From Strigops habroptila (Eukaryota; Chordata; Aves; Psittaciformes; Psittacidae), in NCBI RefSeq assembly GCF_004027225.2, contig NC_044278.2, forward strand, positions 96,092,743 through 96,156,742: a stretch of 64,000 bases of DNA, read 5' to 3'. Below the pieces are notes generated by a model, which searched no databases, had not been told where the DNA came from, and worked only from the letters and a program-made list of their open reading frames with translations. Numbering within the stretch: the first letter of the stretch is position 1; each line of letters opens with the position of its first letter. This document shows, one piece after another, positions 29,448-42,000 of the stretch. Made by a program: the position numbers and the translations under genes.

Positions 29448-32400
29448 TGCACACTCTGGCTCAAGCTCTGCCCCCACAACTCAGCAACTTCACGGAAGAC
29501 AGCTACATTCTCCATCCATCAGCCAGCACAAATCATAGTGGCCTCAGGCCAAGTGGGCTAAAAGTACCTGGAAATAAGTGCAAATTTGTAGGGCTATATT
29601 GAGCCACCGAGATCTTGAAAGCACCTCTCCAGTGCTAGTGGAATCCCAGATAGCCTTGTTAGAATTGTGCTGGTGCACTCTCTTTTTCAGGGCCCCAAAG
29701 GAAAGATGCAGAGTAACACTAGCGTGACTAGTGTGACAGGAAAAGGGGCAAGTCACCCGCATGGCTTCCACATCCCTTTGTGCAACTGTGGCATGTAGCC
29801 CTTGCACACCAAGCTTTCACATTCAGGGCTGCCCAAACTGGTATTAAGCTCTCCTAGGTTCTCTTACATCAGTGAGGGCTGGGTCAGGGTTTGACATAAA
29901 GTCTCACCTCTTCTACTGTATCTAGGATGTCAGTACTAATCAGTCTACTCACAGAGTCTGGGGACTGATTCGTTATTGTTTGCCATAGAGCCTCTGCTTT
30001 AAAGTCCAAGCCTCAATGCTGATCGTGGCACCTACATGCAGCAAACACACTAATTACAACCACTGACAAGACCTGGCTGAACAGGATCATTTGCAGTGTG
30101 AGGACAAAAACTTAAAGGACTTCCTTAAAGTCCACGATACGGAGTCAGCTCAACTTTACTTCCCCTGAAAAGGGCTTTTCCAGCTTAGTCAAGCCTCCAA
30201 CCAGATGCTTGCACAGAGACGGAGTGCAGCTCTGCTCATCCTTGCACTCCCATTGAGTTCTGGGCTTCAGGATAATACAGAAAGTGACTCCAAATGCTCA
30301 AGTTTTTATAGCAGTTGTTACTGAGTGCTAGAAGTTTTCAATAAAAATTTTAATATACTAGCATTCAAGTAAAAAAGAGCAATTTGCTTATAAAATACAT
30401 ATTTGCTGCATTGTACTGTGAACTTTGGTAGGAGTGTGTGTGCTATGGCTTTCAAATGAAACTTAAAAGAGTGGGACCTGGGAACCAAACTACCTTAAAC
30501 TCCACTGAAAGCGCTTGCCCCAGTGCTTTGAAGAAACAGCTTTTTATTGCATAGTTCTATTTTACCTCAAAATTGTAGAATTTTAGGAGGTTGGGTGTCT
30601 GGCTGGAGACCTACCACAAATGAAACTGACCTCATCATAACCCTTAAAAATCCGAACAACCCAGAAGTCAATGTGAGAAACTGCCACAAATATTTTGGCA
30701 ACATTTGCCAGTCTAAAAGTCAGCCTTTTAGGGCTGACCTAGCATGAAGACTGAACTATATGCCAAGTCGTAACTCTCCTCCTCCTTCCAAAACTGCAAT
30801 TTTCTCAAATTTTTTTTAAGCCACAACCTAGTGCCTGAAGTCCAGTAGTGAGTGAATGTTAACAAAGTCTTGACCTGCAGAGCGCTAATTTCCACCGGGA
30901 CTACTAAAGGAAAAAAGCTTTTCTGCATATCCCAGATCCTGTAAACTGAGAAGTTCATCAATTCAGCATCTAGAGTGGAATGGAAATGGCTGGGAATGGA
31001 ATCCAGAACCCCTGATTAGGGGCGAGAGGCTGCCTCCAGAGTCAGGTAGCAGAGGATGGGACAGTATGACTATAGTCAATTTTGAAAAGTTTTGGATGGG
31101 AATGAAAAATCCCACCCTTTAGCATCTTTGTAATTTCTTTGTCTACGGTACTGAATCTAAGCAAGGTTCTTGGTTTGTCTCTCAAAAACTAGAAGGAGTC
31201 TTTAATTTACACTGTAATGCCAGAAGGAACTGCAGTGACATCTGTCCCCTTTTCTTCTGGAAATCCACAGAAAAAAAGGAGAGATCCAAAATGCTGCAAG
31301 AAACAATCATGACTGAGTGATTTTTTTCCCCTACAGAGCGCCCTTAGCACCAGAATTTAAGTTACATGAGAAGAGACACATTTTTCTCCTCTCTCCTTAC
31401 CCTAGAGTGAAGCTCTGCCACTGTATAGAAAGAAATATAGCAGAGAAGCTAGAAATATTCCATAAGTGATAACAGAATCGGTAGGACATTCACACAGGGC
31501 AATGACCAAAACAGTCGTTTCTTTTTGCTCACTTCTCTTCGGGCTGGAAAGCCCCACTCACGCTCTTCTCCTTACACTACATCCTCACAGCTGGTGCTGG
31601 AAAGATGATATCCCACCAAGCAGGATTCAGGGAGAAGAGACTGCAATTTGAATCCAGGTGTGGATTCATCAGGGAAATTGATGCTTTCACTTCCTCTCCT
31701 GTTTTAGCACACGTATGATCTGATGCGGTTCGTCTTTCAGCTTTCCACTCTGCCTTTCTTCAGCTCAAGGCTGCAGCTATCACTCTTCTGAACCATGTTC
31801 TCAGTTACTAAGACCATTACATGAGAGATGAGGAGGAGGTTCTGCTGTGTGCTTTTGCTTCCACGAGGACGGAGGTTGTAGCAGCTGAAGGCTGCAGTTA
31901 GATGATGCTTAACTTTGATGAATGGTAAACGTACAATCTAGACACAGTGAAAGTTTCCTTTGGAAGGTAGACACCTCGTAATTAGCCACTGTGTATGATT
32001 TATCATGATAACAGAACACAGACATAAAAATTTGCTTTACATCCTCTTTTAAGTACATAAAGTCCTATTTTAGATCCAGCCCTACACAACTAGAAGCAAG
32101 AGAACTTTTTGCAGAACTAGTATTAATTTTATGTCCTTGGTGTTTGTTTTTGACAACAGAGTGCTTTATTTCTTTGGCATCTTTGAAGATATCTCCTCAT
32201 ATTTTTGTGTCTGAGTTTTTGCAACCTCTGCTATTAAATGTTATTTAATGAAAGGCTTGAAATTTGAGGAAATTTAACCTAGGAATGTTATCACTGTTAT
32301 CCTTATCTTTAAACTGATATCACAGTCTCATAAGCATAAGAAAGTAATTAAAACTCAACTTCTTTTTTTCAACAAACCCTACAGAGGATCTAATCTGAAG

Positions 32401-33493
32401 CACATATAACAGAGAAAATTTAAGTAAAGGCCAGGACTTAACACCTCATTCAATAAAATCTCTGAAATTCTTGGAATTTGTTGAAGAGAAGTCTCCTTTT
32501 CACCATAATTATGTGAAAGACCAGAATAAAACAGAGTTAAATGAGGCAAATATAAAAATAAGAGAGCCTAGAGTTTGTGGTAGCTTTAGTTACTATCTTA
32601 ATTATATATTTCCTTCGAATGTTTCTTTTTTCCCTCTCTGGGACAGATGGAATAAATTAATCTTAAATGCAGCATAAAATCTATTCCAGACCCTCTCATA
32701 TGCCAGTGCTTAAACATAACTAACTACAATAATAAAAGTCAGAGATGGAAAAGATCTATTAGCTGACCACCTAAAATTTTACACACAGAAATGTATCAAT
32801 TTTACTAAACCTATTCCTAAATATTTAAGGAGGTTTGGTTACATCTTAAATCAGGTCAACAGTGGCTAGGGTCATTTATTTCACTTTGAAATCAAATTTA
32901 AAAGCAAATGAATGTGACCTACTTTTAAGCACAGTTGCACTACCTAAATAAATGCATGCATGTAGACTAAGAATCAGAGAGACAGCAAGGTCTGTCCATT
33001 CCTGGTAACACAGAGTGCTGATACCTCCTTTGCAAGCTCAGGGTACTCCATGGCCATTGCAGTTGATGGAGAATCAATATTTACCCAAAACAGAGGCGTA
33101 AACTGGGAATCAAGATAGGTAGGTCGATAGACAGATAGATAGATAGACAGACAGACTGAATTGTCTCAGTTTTGCCTCTCTCTAGCCTTGGATGAATCTC
33201 TTAATGACACATTACATCTGAAAACAAGTTAATGCCTCTTACCTGAATACGATGATTCAAATACTAGCAAGCTGAGAACCAGCTCAACCATGGTTACTTT
33301 CACTGCTAGGCACAACATTTTGATCTGAGTTCTGAAAGAAATCCTATGCATTTAATTTTGTGAGTAAATTGGTTTGGATGGCAGTTTCCCAGTCATGAAG
33401 CATAGAAGAGTTTGTTTCTGTACATTCTGAACTACTAAGTAGGTGCATGTCCAGGACAGTTCTGCATGAGCACTTGTTATAGCATTTTCATAA
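29448..33493. other. Intergenic DNA without a supported gene
   Basis: I see no gene. A GATA/GACA microsatellite lies at 33114-33155. The rest is ordinary AT-rich sequence with short frames only. Confidence 0.5.
33114..33155. repeat. GATA/GACA compound microsatellite
   Basis: The sequence runs through GATAGGTAGGTCGATAGACA, then (GATA)n, then (GACA)n. It is a likely length-variable marker. Confidence 0.88.
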
Positions 33494-33880
33494 AATCATA
33501 GAATCACAGACTGGTCTCGGCTGGAAGGGACATTAAAGCTTCTCCAGTTCCAACTCCCTGCCACAGGCCAGGACACCTGCCACTAGACCAGGTTGCTCCA
33601 AGCCCCCCATCCAACCTGGCCTTGAACACTGCCAGGGATGGGGCAGCCACAGCTTCTCTGAGCAACGTGTGCCAGTGTCTCACCACCCTCACAGTAAAGA
33701 ACTTCTTCCTAGTATCTACTCTAAATCTTCCCTCTTCCAATTAAAGCCATTCCCCCTTGCCCTATCCTTACATGCCCTTCTAAAAAGCCCCTCTTCAGCC
33801 CCTTTAGGTACTGGAAGCTGCCCTAAGGTCTCCCCTGAGCATTCTCTTCCCCAGGCTGAACAAGCCCAACCCTCTCAATT
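33494..33880 (-). mobile_element. 5'-truncated CR1 LINE, minus orientation
   Basis: Reading on the minus strand, the element ends in a CTGTGATTCTATGAT tail. It carries CACTGTGAGGGTGGTGAGAC and encodes [13 protein letters not shown] from CR1 ORF2. The plus strand shows GACCAGGTTGCTCCAAG and GGCTGAACAAGCCCAACCCT near the two ends. It lies 2.1 kb upstream of the FAM124A start codon. Confidence 0.9.
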
Positions 33881-35759
33881 TTATCCAAACTAGGTTTTAC
33901 TAACTTGCAGGGGAAAGGAAAGGTGGAAGAGGGATCATAATATTTATGGGAATGTTTATGTGAAATCATCCACATAAACTGAAAAATCATTTATCTGCTT
34001 TCAAAATGACATGCATGTAAACCTAGCCAGATATATAAAATGGAATAGATGCCAACTCTCCTATACAATGATTCTTTTCTAATTCTTGATGAATAGCAGA
34101 GTCTGAAAGTTTCTTCTAAAGATCACTGGAGACACACAGTAGGCTGACCTGCTGTAATGCTGAGAGGCCACGAGACTGTGCACGAGCCCAGTATTTCTCC
34201 ATGGAAGAGCACTAGGAATTCACCAGTTTTATAATAAGCATTTCTGGGTTTGGTGCCCTCTTGTTCATACTAACACCACCTTGACAGCTCTTCCCACAGT
34301 ATTCTTCCTTCCTTTGATTTTACAATAGTCCTACTGTAGTCCTATTTTAGAGAACCAGGGCCATATACTGGTAGAGACAATGGTGGCATGAGCTACTCAC
34401 ATCCTGTTAAACAATGCTAGATGTTACTATTAGTGCTACTATATACAGCTTGGTGGACCACTGGCAAGCGTGAATGGATCTTGAAATGGAGGACATGAAC
34501 GCCATGCAATGTAGACATAGATTACAAAGTACTGATGGCAAACTAAACCAGTTTAGTACTTTTTATGCAATGTAAGATTGTCTTGTGTAGTACTTTTTTT
34601 ATTTTATGGTCTATTTATTGTCTCAAATGTTGAGGCTTTCATTATTTTTCTTCTTTCTGGTAACACACAAATACTAAAAGGTAGAAGAAATTATTTTTTT
34701 TTTTAAACCACAACTTTTTCTTTCTTCACTTCTGATCACTTTCTGCAAGTGGCCATCTCCTGCAATTGATGGAGATTTGGTAGTTAGAGATTTTTGAAGA
34801 GAAAATTCCAATTCATCAAAGCTGACACTTGCCAAAAACATTAATGGGAGAGGTTCCCCAGTTCTGGGGTAGGTTTGTTACTGTAACTGTCCCACAATAT
34901 CCAGATAGAGGGGAACACAGACCAGCACCTCCCAGTTTTGTGCTTGAATCTGATTCAGAAGAGATGGAGAGATGGTCTCCCTGCTTGGAGACATGAGCTA
35001 AGAAATCAGTTCTGCCCCCTCCTCTTGTGATCTGCTACAGCCTGAGTGCGTTAAGGAAAGACTGTTTTTTTCTTGGCTGAGTGAGGTCTTGGTTCACACC
35101 TGCACAGGTGAATAGCTGTATTTATGTAAGTGATGGAGAAACAGAGAGGTTTGCTCACAGAAGTGTTCACCTCCAAATACAAAACCAGGAGGCACGTGTG
35201 ACATGCACAGAACACAGGAGCTCACCCACAACTTTTCCCTGCACTCTCACGTTATTGAATACGACTGCCCCGCTACCAGCAGGCTTTCCTACATCAGCAC
35301 TTCTTCACAGGCAGCATTCAAAATGCTCCTTTTGCATCACATCATCTTTTGTCATCATTACAGACATTCTCATGGGCTTGGAAATCCATCCCCTGCCCGC
35401 TTCTGTTTGTAATTTCAAAATGATTGTATCCGATGTAATGAGCAAGTGCCAGGCAGCACTGGGGAAGACTGGAGAAAGCTCAGCACAGTGAAAGACTTCA
35501 AATAAAAGGCTGTAACAGCGGATACTCCAAAACCAGAAGGATAATGAGGACGTCCATCCAACAGGCTCTCCGAACTTTCGCTGGATACGGGGCGCTGCAC
35601 CTATTAGTCCTTCTTTCAATTGGAAACACGAAAGTGATAGAATGAAGGTGCTGTAGTGGTTTCTAAAATACGAGCACCTAAACTCGTTGGCCTGTCGACA
35701 GCCGTGGGTGAACGGTTTTCTTAGCGGGACGGGGTATTTTGAAGCGACCAGAGGAAGCA
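33881..35759. other. Upstream flank of FAM124A
   Basis: There is no gene here. The sequence is AT-rich until about 35560 and then becomes CpG-rich approaching the FAM124A island. A CCAAT on the minus strand (35619-35623) is the only classic promoter word I see in the transition. Confidence 0.5.
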
Positions 35760-36320
35760 GGCAGGCTCCCCCCCCGCTCCGACCGGACTCCCCCGCGGCA
35801 GGAGGGCGACGGGAGTGGGAAGCGGGGCTCGGCGCCCGCCGCGGCAGAGAAGTGAGAGGCCGAGCCGGCCGAGCGGCTCCGATCCCTGGGCCGGGGAGGG
35901 CCGGGCGGCGGCGGCCACTGCCTCTCGCACACAGCCGAGCGGCAGCGGCGGCGGCGGCAGGGGCAGGTCGCGGCACACGCCGCTCCCCCGCGGGAGGGCG
36001 GCCGTGGAGCCGCTGCCATGGAGAAGCAGCCCGGCGGCGAGGACGACTGCGTGGATTCGGGAGCCGAGACGGGCGGGTGAGTGAGCGACTGGCCGGAAAC
36101 GGGTGCGGGGCTTGTACCTTCCCCCCGGCCGGGCCGTGGCGGCGAGACGCTGAGTAGCTCCCCGCCGGGCCGCAGCGCTGCACTTGTTGCCAGCGGCCGC
36201 CGCCGAGCGGGTTCCGGCAGCGGCGGGGCCGGGGCTGGGGATCCCGAGCAGAGCCTCCCTCTGACATCCGTACTGCACTCCGGGGAGCTACCCTGCCGCC
36301 GGGCCGCCATGCTTGGGATC
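35760..36320 (+). promoter_or_regulatory. FAM124A: CpG island with FAM124A promoter, 5' UTR and exon 1
   Basis: GC content and CpG density are far above the rest of the window. GGGCGG boxes lie at 35903-35908 and 35996-36001, and there is no TATA box, which fits a CpG-type promoter with dispersed starts. A short (CGG)n run sits in the likely 5' UTR (about 35945-35958). Long open frames on both strands across the island come from high GC content and are not genes. Confidence 0.85.
36018..36076 (+). CDS. FAM124A: FAM124A coding exon 1 (residues 1-19 and part of 20)
   Basis: It starts at ATGGAGAAGCAG, an acidic and glycine-rich N-terminus, and ends in phase 2 at GGCGG|GTGAGT, a consensus donor. 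It lies inside the CpG island. Confidence 0.93.
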
Positions 36321-39048
36321 CCCCGGGGAGTTCACCTTCTCCTTCGGTTGCCTCCTTCCTAATAATTAATCTCAATCTCCCCTGTGTCAGCTAAAAGCCA
36401 TTCCCCCTTGTCCTGTCACTGCATGCCTTTGTAAAAAGTCCCTCTTCAGCTTTCTTGTTATCCACCCGCAACACATGGGGAGGAAGATACTCCCCAGGAG
36501 TATCTTGGGCATGTTGTGCTGCCTGAGCGGTGGGGCCCAGTGCTGCGCTTTATGGGCTGTAGGCACATTGGTGAGGGCTGGGTGCCACACCATCGCTGTA
36601 TCCCAGGATAACTTGTGTTTAGGGTAGTTTGGGAGCATACCCAGCGACCTATGCTGTCCTTGTGGCAGTGACACCTACACAGCATCAGGCAGAGGTGACT
36701 GCTTAGAAGGGCCATCAAAGAGCCACCTATGAAAGCAGGTTAGACTTGTGACAATGTGAAATTGGGCTGGTGTTGTCACGACACTCATCATACTGACCTC
36801 TGAAGTGCTGTGAACTTTGCTGGTAGTTAAGTATCATATTGGAGTCAAGGAGAATGACTTTTTGTCTCTGACTTTGTGACCCTGATGCCAGAGGTGCACT
36901 ATGTTTGCTAGTTGGGTGACTTCTCCCAAGATCATGAAGCTGTAAGGATGATCCATGTGATCCCCCTTTCAGTTTGCACCTTCAGCCCATCTCTGTGAGG
37001 AGAGAGGGATGTGCTTTCCAGCCCATCATACATGCTGCTGTGCCGTCTTGTTGGGAAAAACAGCGATGCTCTTTCTCCTCCTCTGGCTCCAGAGGGACAA
37101 AAGGTTACCCACTCCTGTTAACACTGTCCTCTCCTAGGTCTTCGTTCTCCCCCTTCTTGTTTTCCTGGTTGTTTTTCTGCCAGCTCCTTGTCTGGTGTAT
37201 CTCCTTCGGTCTTTAGCCCAACTGTTGCAAAACTGTAAAGCTTCCTTGCAAAGTGGTGTCAAGTGCACAGCACCAAAACTGAAGTAGCAATATTACAATT
37301 TTTTTTTAAAGGTGCAAGTGGAATATGGTGATCTTCATACATCCAGCTATTAATTCAAATTGATTTTTTTTTAGCTCTTCTGTGGTCTGAGAAGTTTTTT
37401 CCCATCACCTTGTACTAATGGTGAAAGTTTAAAAATATTTTATGTGATATGAGCTTAAAGGAAAAAATCCAGGCCTCCTTTCCAGATACTGAGACAACAG
37501 TTTTTTAGTCATCTTTGGGGAATATGGGTAAAAAGAAGACAAAATAACTGGTGAATTCATGGCTGGTTCAAAGCTCAAAAAATCCTTAATGGATCAAGTC
37601 ACTCTTAATTTGCTGTGTTTATCTGAAGTAAAAAACCCCTGAGTTTCCATGGGAAGGGCACTTGGAAGGATTTGACCCAGCTGGTGACATTATCCTTTAG
37701 ACCTCAGTGACCAGCATGACAGCTGCTTGTGCCTGATGGTGGTGAGGTGCTAAAGCTGATGATTTTATGAAGCATCCCTGTCCCGGGCTTGGCTGGGAAG
37801 CGTAGGTTAGAGGAAGAGTCTATCTGAGGAATTTGAACAATGACATATGGCAACTAATAACTGCAATGCTTTGCACCAAAGTTTATTTTGAAAAGCAATG
37901 GGTCTCTGCATTTCAATTATTGTTTTTAGCTCTGTTTAGCAGCTATTTTAGTCTGATAAACATGTTGCGTATGTCTCTTTCACAATGTTTATATTTCAGC
38001 TTTCTCACCAAACCAACTGTTTGCAACACTTGCTTTTCCCTCTTACCAGATCTGCTTTCTGCTTTGTCTCAGTCCCATCATAGCTATTATTAATTGAGCT
38101 GGATTTTTTTCTCTAATTACTCAATAGTAACAAAAAAAAAAAAAGGAAAAAAATAAAAATTAAAAACTATTTTGTAGTTCAGCCGTCATCGTCTTAAAGT
38201 ACAAGGAGATACAACTGTCAGAGTAATTCAGTAACAGTTTTACATCAAGTGGTCCCTTTCTGTCACTCAGGGAACAATAGAGGATAGTGACTGTAGTAAA
38301 TCCGGGTGCTGCAAGCCCTTGTCATCTTGATGATTGTATGTAATGATGTGTGAGCTCTTCTACAGAGCCTGTACGGCTGAAGCTGCTTATAGCAGCTAAC
38401 CAATTGAATACATCAAGTACTCTACAGGGCATATGTTCCTTAAGGTTTTGCTGTGGCTTCCAGCTGCAAAAGCAGACAAAGCTCTGTGCTACAGGCAAGA
38501 TCAGTTACAGTTTGAAGCCTTCATTTTCCTAATCTGTTGAAAAATATGTTCCTCTTACTGCATTTGCCTCAGTAAATAGGGTTGGCAATGAAGCTACTGA
38601 ACAAAAATAGTGTATTTTGAACTCCTGAATACAATAAGAGTGGTTTGAGCTGGTATTGTCAATACCTAAATAAAGAGAGTAAAACATATAAGCCAGTTAG
38701 TGTATATTGGCTATTTATTAATGATACTTGAAAGAGTTTGACCATCCTTGGTTTGAGAGACATTGCCTGTACAAATTGTCTCTTCTTGAGAAATGTACTT
38801 TTGGGCTTTTTAGTATAAACACCTTATTTCATCTGCTATTGAAGTCTTTTAGCCCAGAAGTATTGGAGACAGAAAGCTTTCTTCTCTGGTAATAATTTTA
38901 GTAGTGGATTTGTACTATAAAACTTGATGGTTTAAGAAAAAGAAAATGGTCTTTCCTTGGTCTTCGATTAGGAAGTAAACAGAGGGTAAAACAAGTGGAA
39001 AAAAGAAGTTGTATGACAAGCATATACATTTAAAGAGCTGCAGACAAA

Positions 39049-39079
<31 letters not shown>

Positions 39080-42000
39080 GCCCTAGAAAAAATTGATATT
39101 ATGTTACTTAAAATGAGTTGTAAAAATGTTAATTTTTAAATTTTCTTGATTTTACAAGCCGTGGAAATGCTGTTACTTCACTATCCTTACCCTGAATAGA
39201 AGAATAAAGTTTTGGGGGACTGAAATACCCAAAATAACAAACTAAGACCATTTTAGACATTGTTAGGCATGTAATTTTTAGGCAATGAGTCAGACTTTTG
39301 CTACCACTGACGTCAAGGGCAAAGCATCAGCTGAATTAATTGCATTCAGGACCAATATCCTGAGTGGGGCTTAGCAAATGTGGAAAACAGGTAGTTTCTT
39401 GGACCTAAAGTCTTAAATCTTTTATTCCTAAACTTCTATTTGGTCATGTTAGCTGAGTTCAGGGATTACTTCTGTGGGAATGATCTCTCCTATTTGTCAA
39501 GCGTATAGGCCTTGACTGAGCATAACACTTCACTGACCTGGCATTATGAAGGTTTCAATACATGTGAGTAGTTGAACAGTTTATTGGGGTGAGAGGTTGC
39601 TTTCTTGTCACATGTTTCTAGCTCAAAGTCTTAAGTGGAATCAGCACTTATGACTTTGTCAGCTGTATGGTAGTCCTTCAACATGGCATGTTAGTCTCTT
39701 GTCACATATCTATCTGTAAGAAATTCAGGAATACAAATCACTGCTGCTGAAACATATCTTAAGGCCTATTTTTACCTTGGGGTTTCTTTCTTTTTTTTCC
39801 CCTGAGACTTTCACTTCCTATATATCCATAATTCCAGATGTGTAAAGGTAGACAATTCGTAAAGGTAGACAAGCTATTTGTCGCAAGTTGGTAGTGAGGC
39901 ACCATTTCTAACCAGATTTACTTGGTGAAGCCGTTTGGTTAAACTCAGGGCAGGCAGACCTGCTAGCACTGGGGCCAAGCACTGAAAGCAAGGTTGAAAC
40001 AGACTTTGAATCACATTCTGGTAGCCAGGTGGTCTGTGCTGACATCTACGATGGCTGGGTCCCAGCAGGCAGTGAGGTTCACCTCAGCTAACTATAGCTG
40101 TGTGAAGGTTTGGTATAAATAAGTTTTATTATGTTGTTAGTTAAGAGCATGAGGACCTCGTGAGGGTGACTTATCCCCTAGCTTTGGATGGGTAAGTACA
40201 TGCCACCTGAGTCCTGATGCATCCCTTTGGATGTGGAGAACACAGGCAGGTAGGTGTGCTCACTAAAGCACAGTGTGGTCGTGCCTGAGCAGATGCTTTT
40301 TGAAGGACAACCTTTCATCCTTATATGATGACGATGATGATGATGACAACGATGATGTCTCTCATTTTGGGGCCTTAAACAGCACTGTTGGTAAGAAGCT
40401 GCTGAGTGTGATAGAGCTGAGTGATGGGAATCCCTCATCTGACTTCATTGCTCTACTAGATATCCAAAGCCATTTTGAGACAAGCAGCTCTGAGTTATTC
40501 CATTGCAGTCATCTTCATTACACAAGTAGAAGCATGATGGAGACAACAGATTTGCGTTGGATTGATATAAGTGATGAAGACTGTAATCTGAACCACTGGA
40601 ATTTGGTGAGAAGAAACCCAAGACAGAGCTACAAAACTAAATCTTCTGACTCAGGCATTGTACTGTAACTGCTATAAAATCCTCTCATGTGCCCCATGGA
40701 GGGCTTTTTGGAGGAGAGAAGGCAAAGAAGCTGTTAAATACAGCTCTTAATATGAAACAGTGAAATCTGAAACAACTTTAGGCAGAGAAGGCATGGGAAA
40801 TACAAATCCAGCAGGTGCCATTCCATCAGTCCTAGGCAAGCGAAGGATGCAGACAGCAGAAGAGCTAGCAAACTTTCCATGATTTCATCTGGGAAGATTA
40901 AGGAGTCCTGGCAATGGAGACTTACATATTGTGGTGTAATATTTTGCTAAAATAACTGGAGAGATCTGTGTCTGTTTTATATGGTAGACTGCTTTGCGGA
41001 GGTGCTGCCTCGCTCAGAAACCTTAGTTACAGCCATGTCACTGTGTGAAACAGCATGATGAGCACATGGACAGAGTTGTCCATATTATTGAATGGTTAAA
41101 AAGGTTGATGGCATCAGTTTGGATGGGACCATCTAGCTATCTCCCATGTGATTCTTGGGTGTGTTTTACTGTGGGCCAGGCACTTGTTTTACCACATTAT
41201 CACAGCTCAGGGACCACTCCCAGCAGACCACTGGGAATGTTTTGGAAGGCAAGAGGTTTTAATGGTACAGGTGCAGACTGTTTCATGGCAGTTGGCTTCA
41301 GTCCCAGACAGTTCTCTTGAGCGTGTTTGTTTATTACCATAGATGTCACTGCTGCAGCTATGTTAACATGATGCTGTGCCATAGTTGATTAGCGTGCCAA
41401 GATAACCCAAGCAGAGCGGGACACTGGTGTAGCTACCTTGCTTGTGTGATTCAGAGGTATGACACAGCCGTGCTTCTTTCTGAAAGAAACAGGTTTATTG
41501 TGGTTTCATATACACCATAACTCAGTAACTGCAAGTTGCACTAGCAGCTGCTTACTGGTATTCAGTGGGCTATTTCTCCTTCTTGGGTATTTTGAGGCTC
41601 TGTATTAGTAATCAACATTGAGTAGTGCATGCTGGTCTCAGAGGACTGCTCAGGATCTTTTGTGCTTCTGATGGTCTTACCGTCTCTGATAATACACAGT
41701 CCTGATTCTTCAACAGTACTAATGGGAATTGGGGTCCCACATTTATCTCAAGCTTCTACATTCCTATTTTAATGTCTCTTGGCATCTTCACAACTCCTCT
41801 TTGCTGGTGGGCTGATCATTGAGCACAAATTCTTTGCAGACTGATTTGTCTTTTGACTGAGCAGTGAGCCCTCCTTTTCAGTACCTCCCACTGCTTCAAT
41901 ACCCTTTTTGATTATTTTTTTTCTCATTATGTGCCTACAAAGGGAACAGGCCTCCATTTGTTCAGTTTCTGTCCTGAATACCTCTTTCCTTTTAACTCTA

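Noticed and set aside
33504-33740. 78-codon minus-strand open frame as a gene
   Set aside because: It is the translated end of CR1 ORF2 ([13 protein letters not shown]), a dead retroposon.
35620-35640. Interferon-response-like GGAAACACGAAAGTGA upstream of FAM124A
   Set aside because: The spacing between the two GAAA cores is three bases, where the standard element has two, so the match is not good enough to claim.
35305-36375. 356-codon minus-strand open frame, and several other long frames on both strands of the CpG island
   Set aside because: High GC makes stops rare. The predicted proteins are low-complexity Pro/Arg/Ala/Ser sequence with no domain, and the region is explained by the FAM124A promoter and exon 1.
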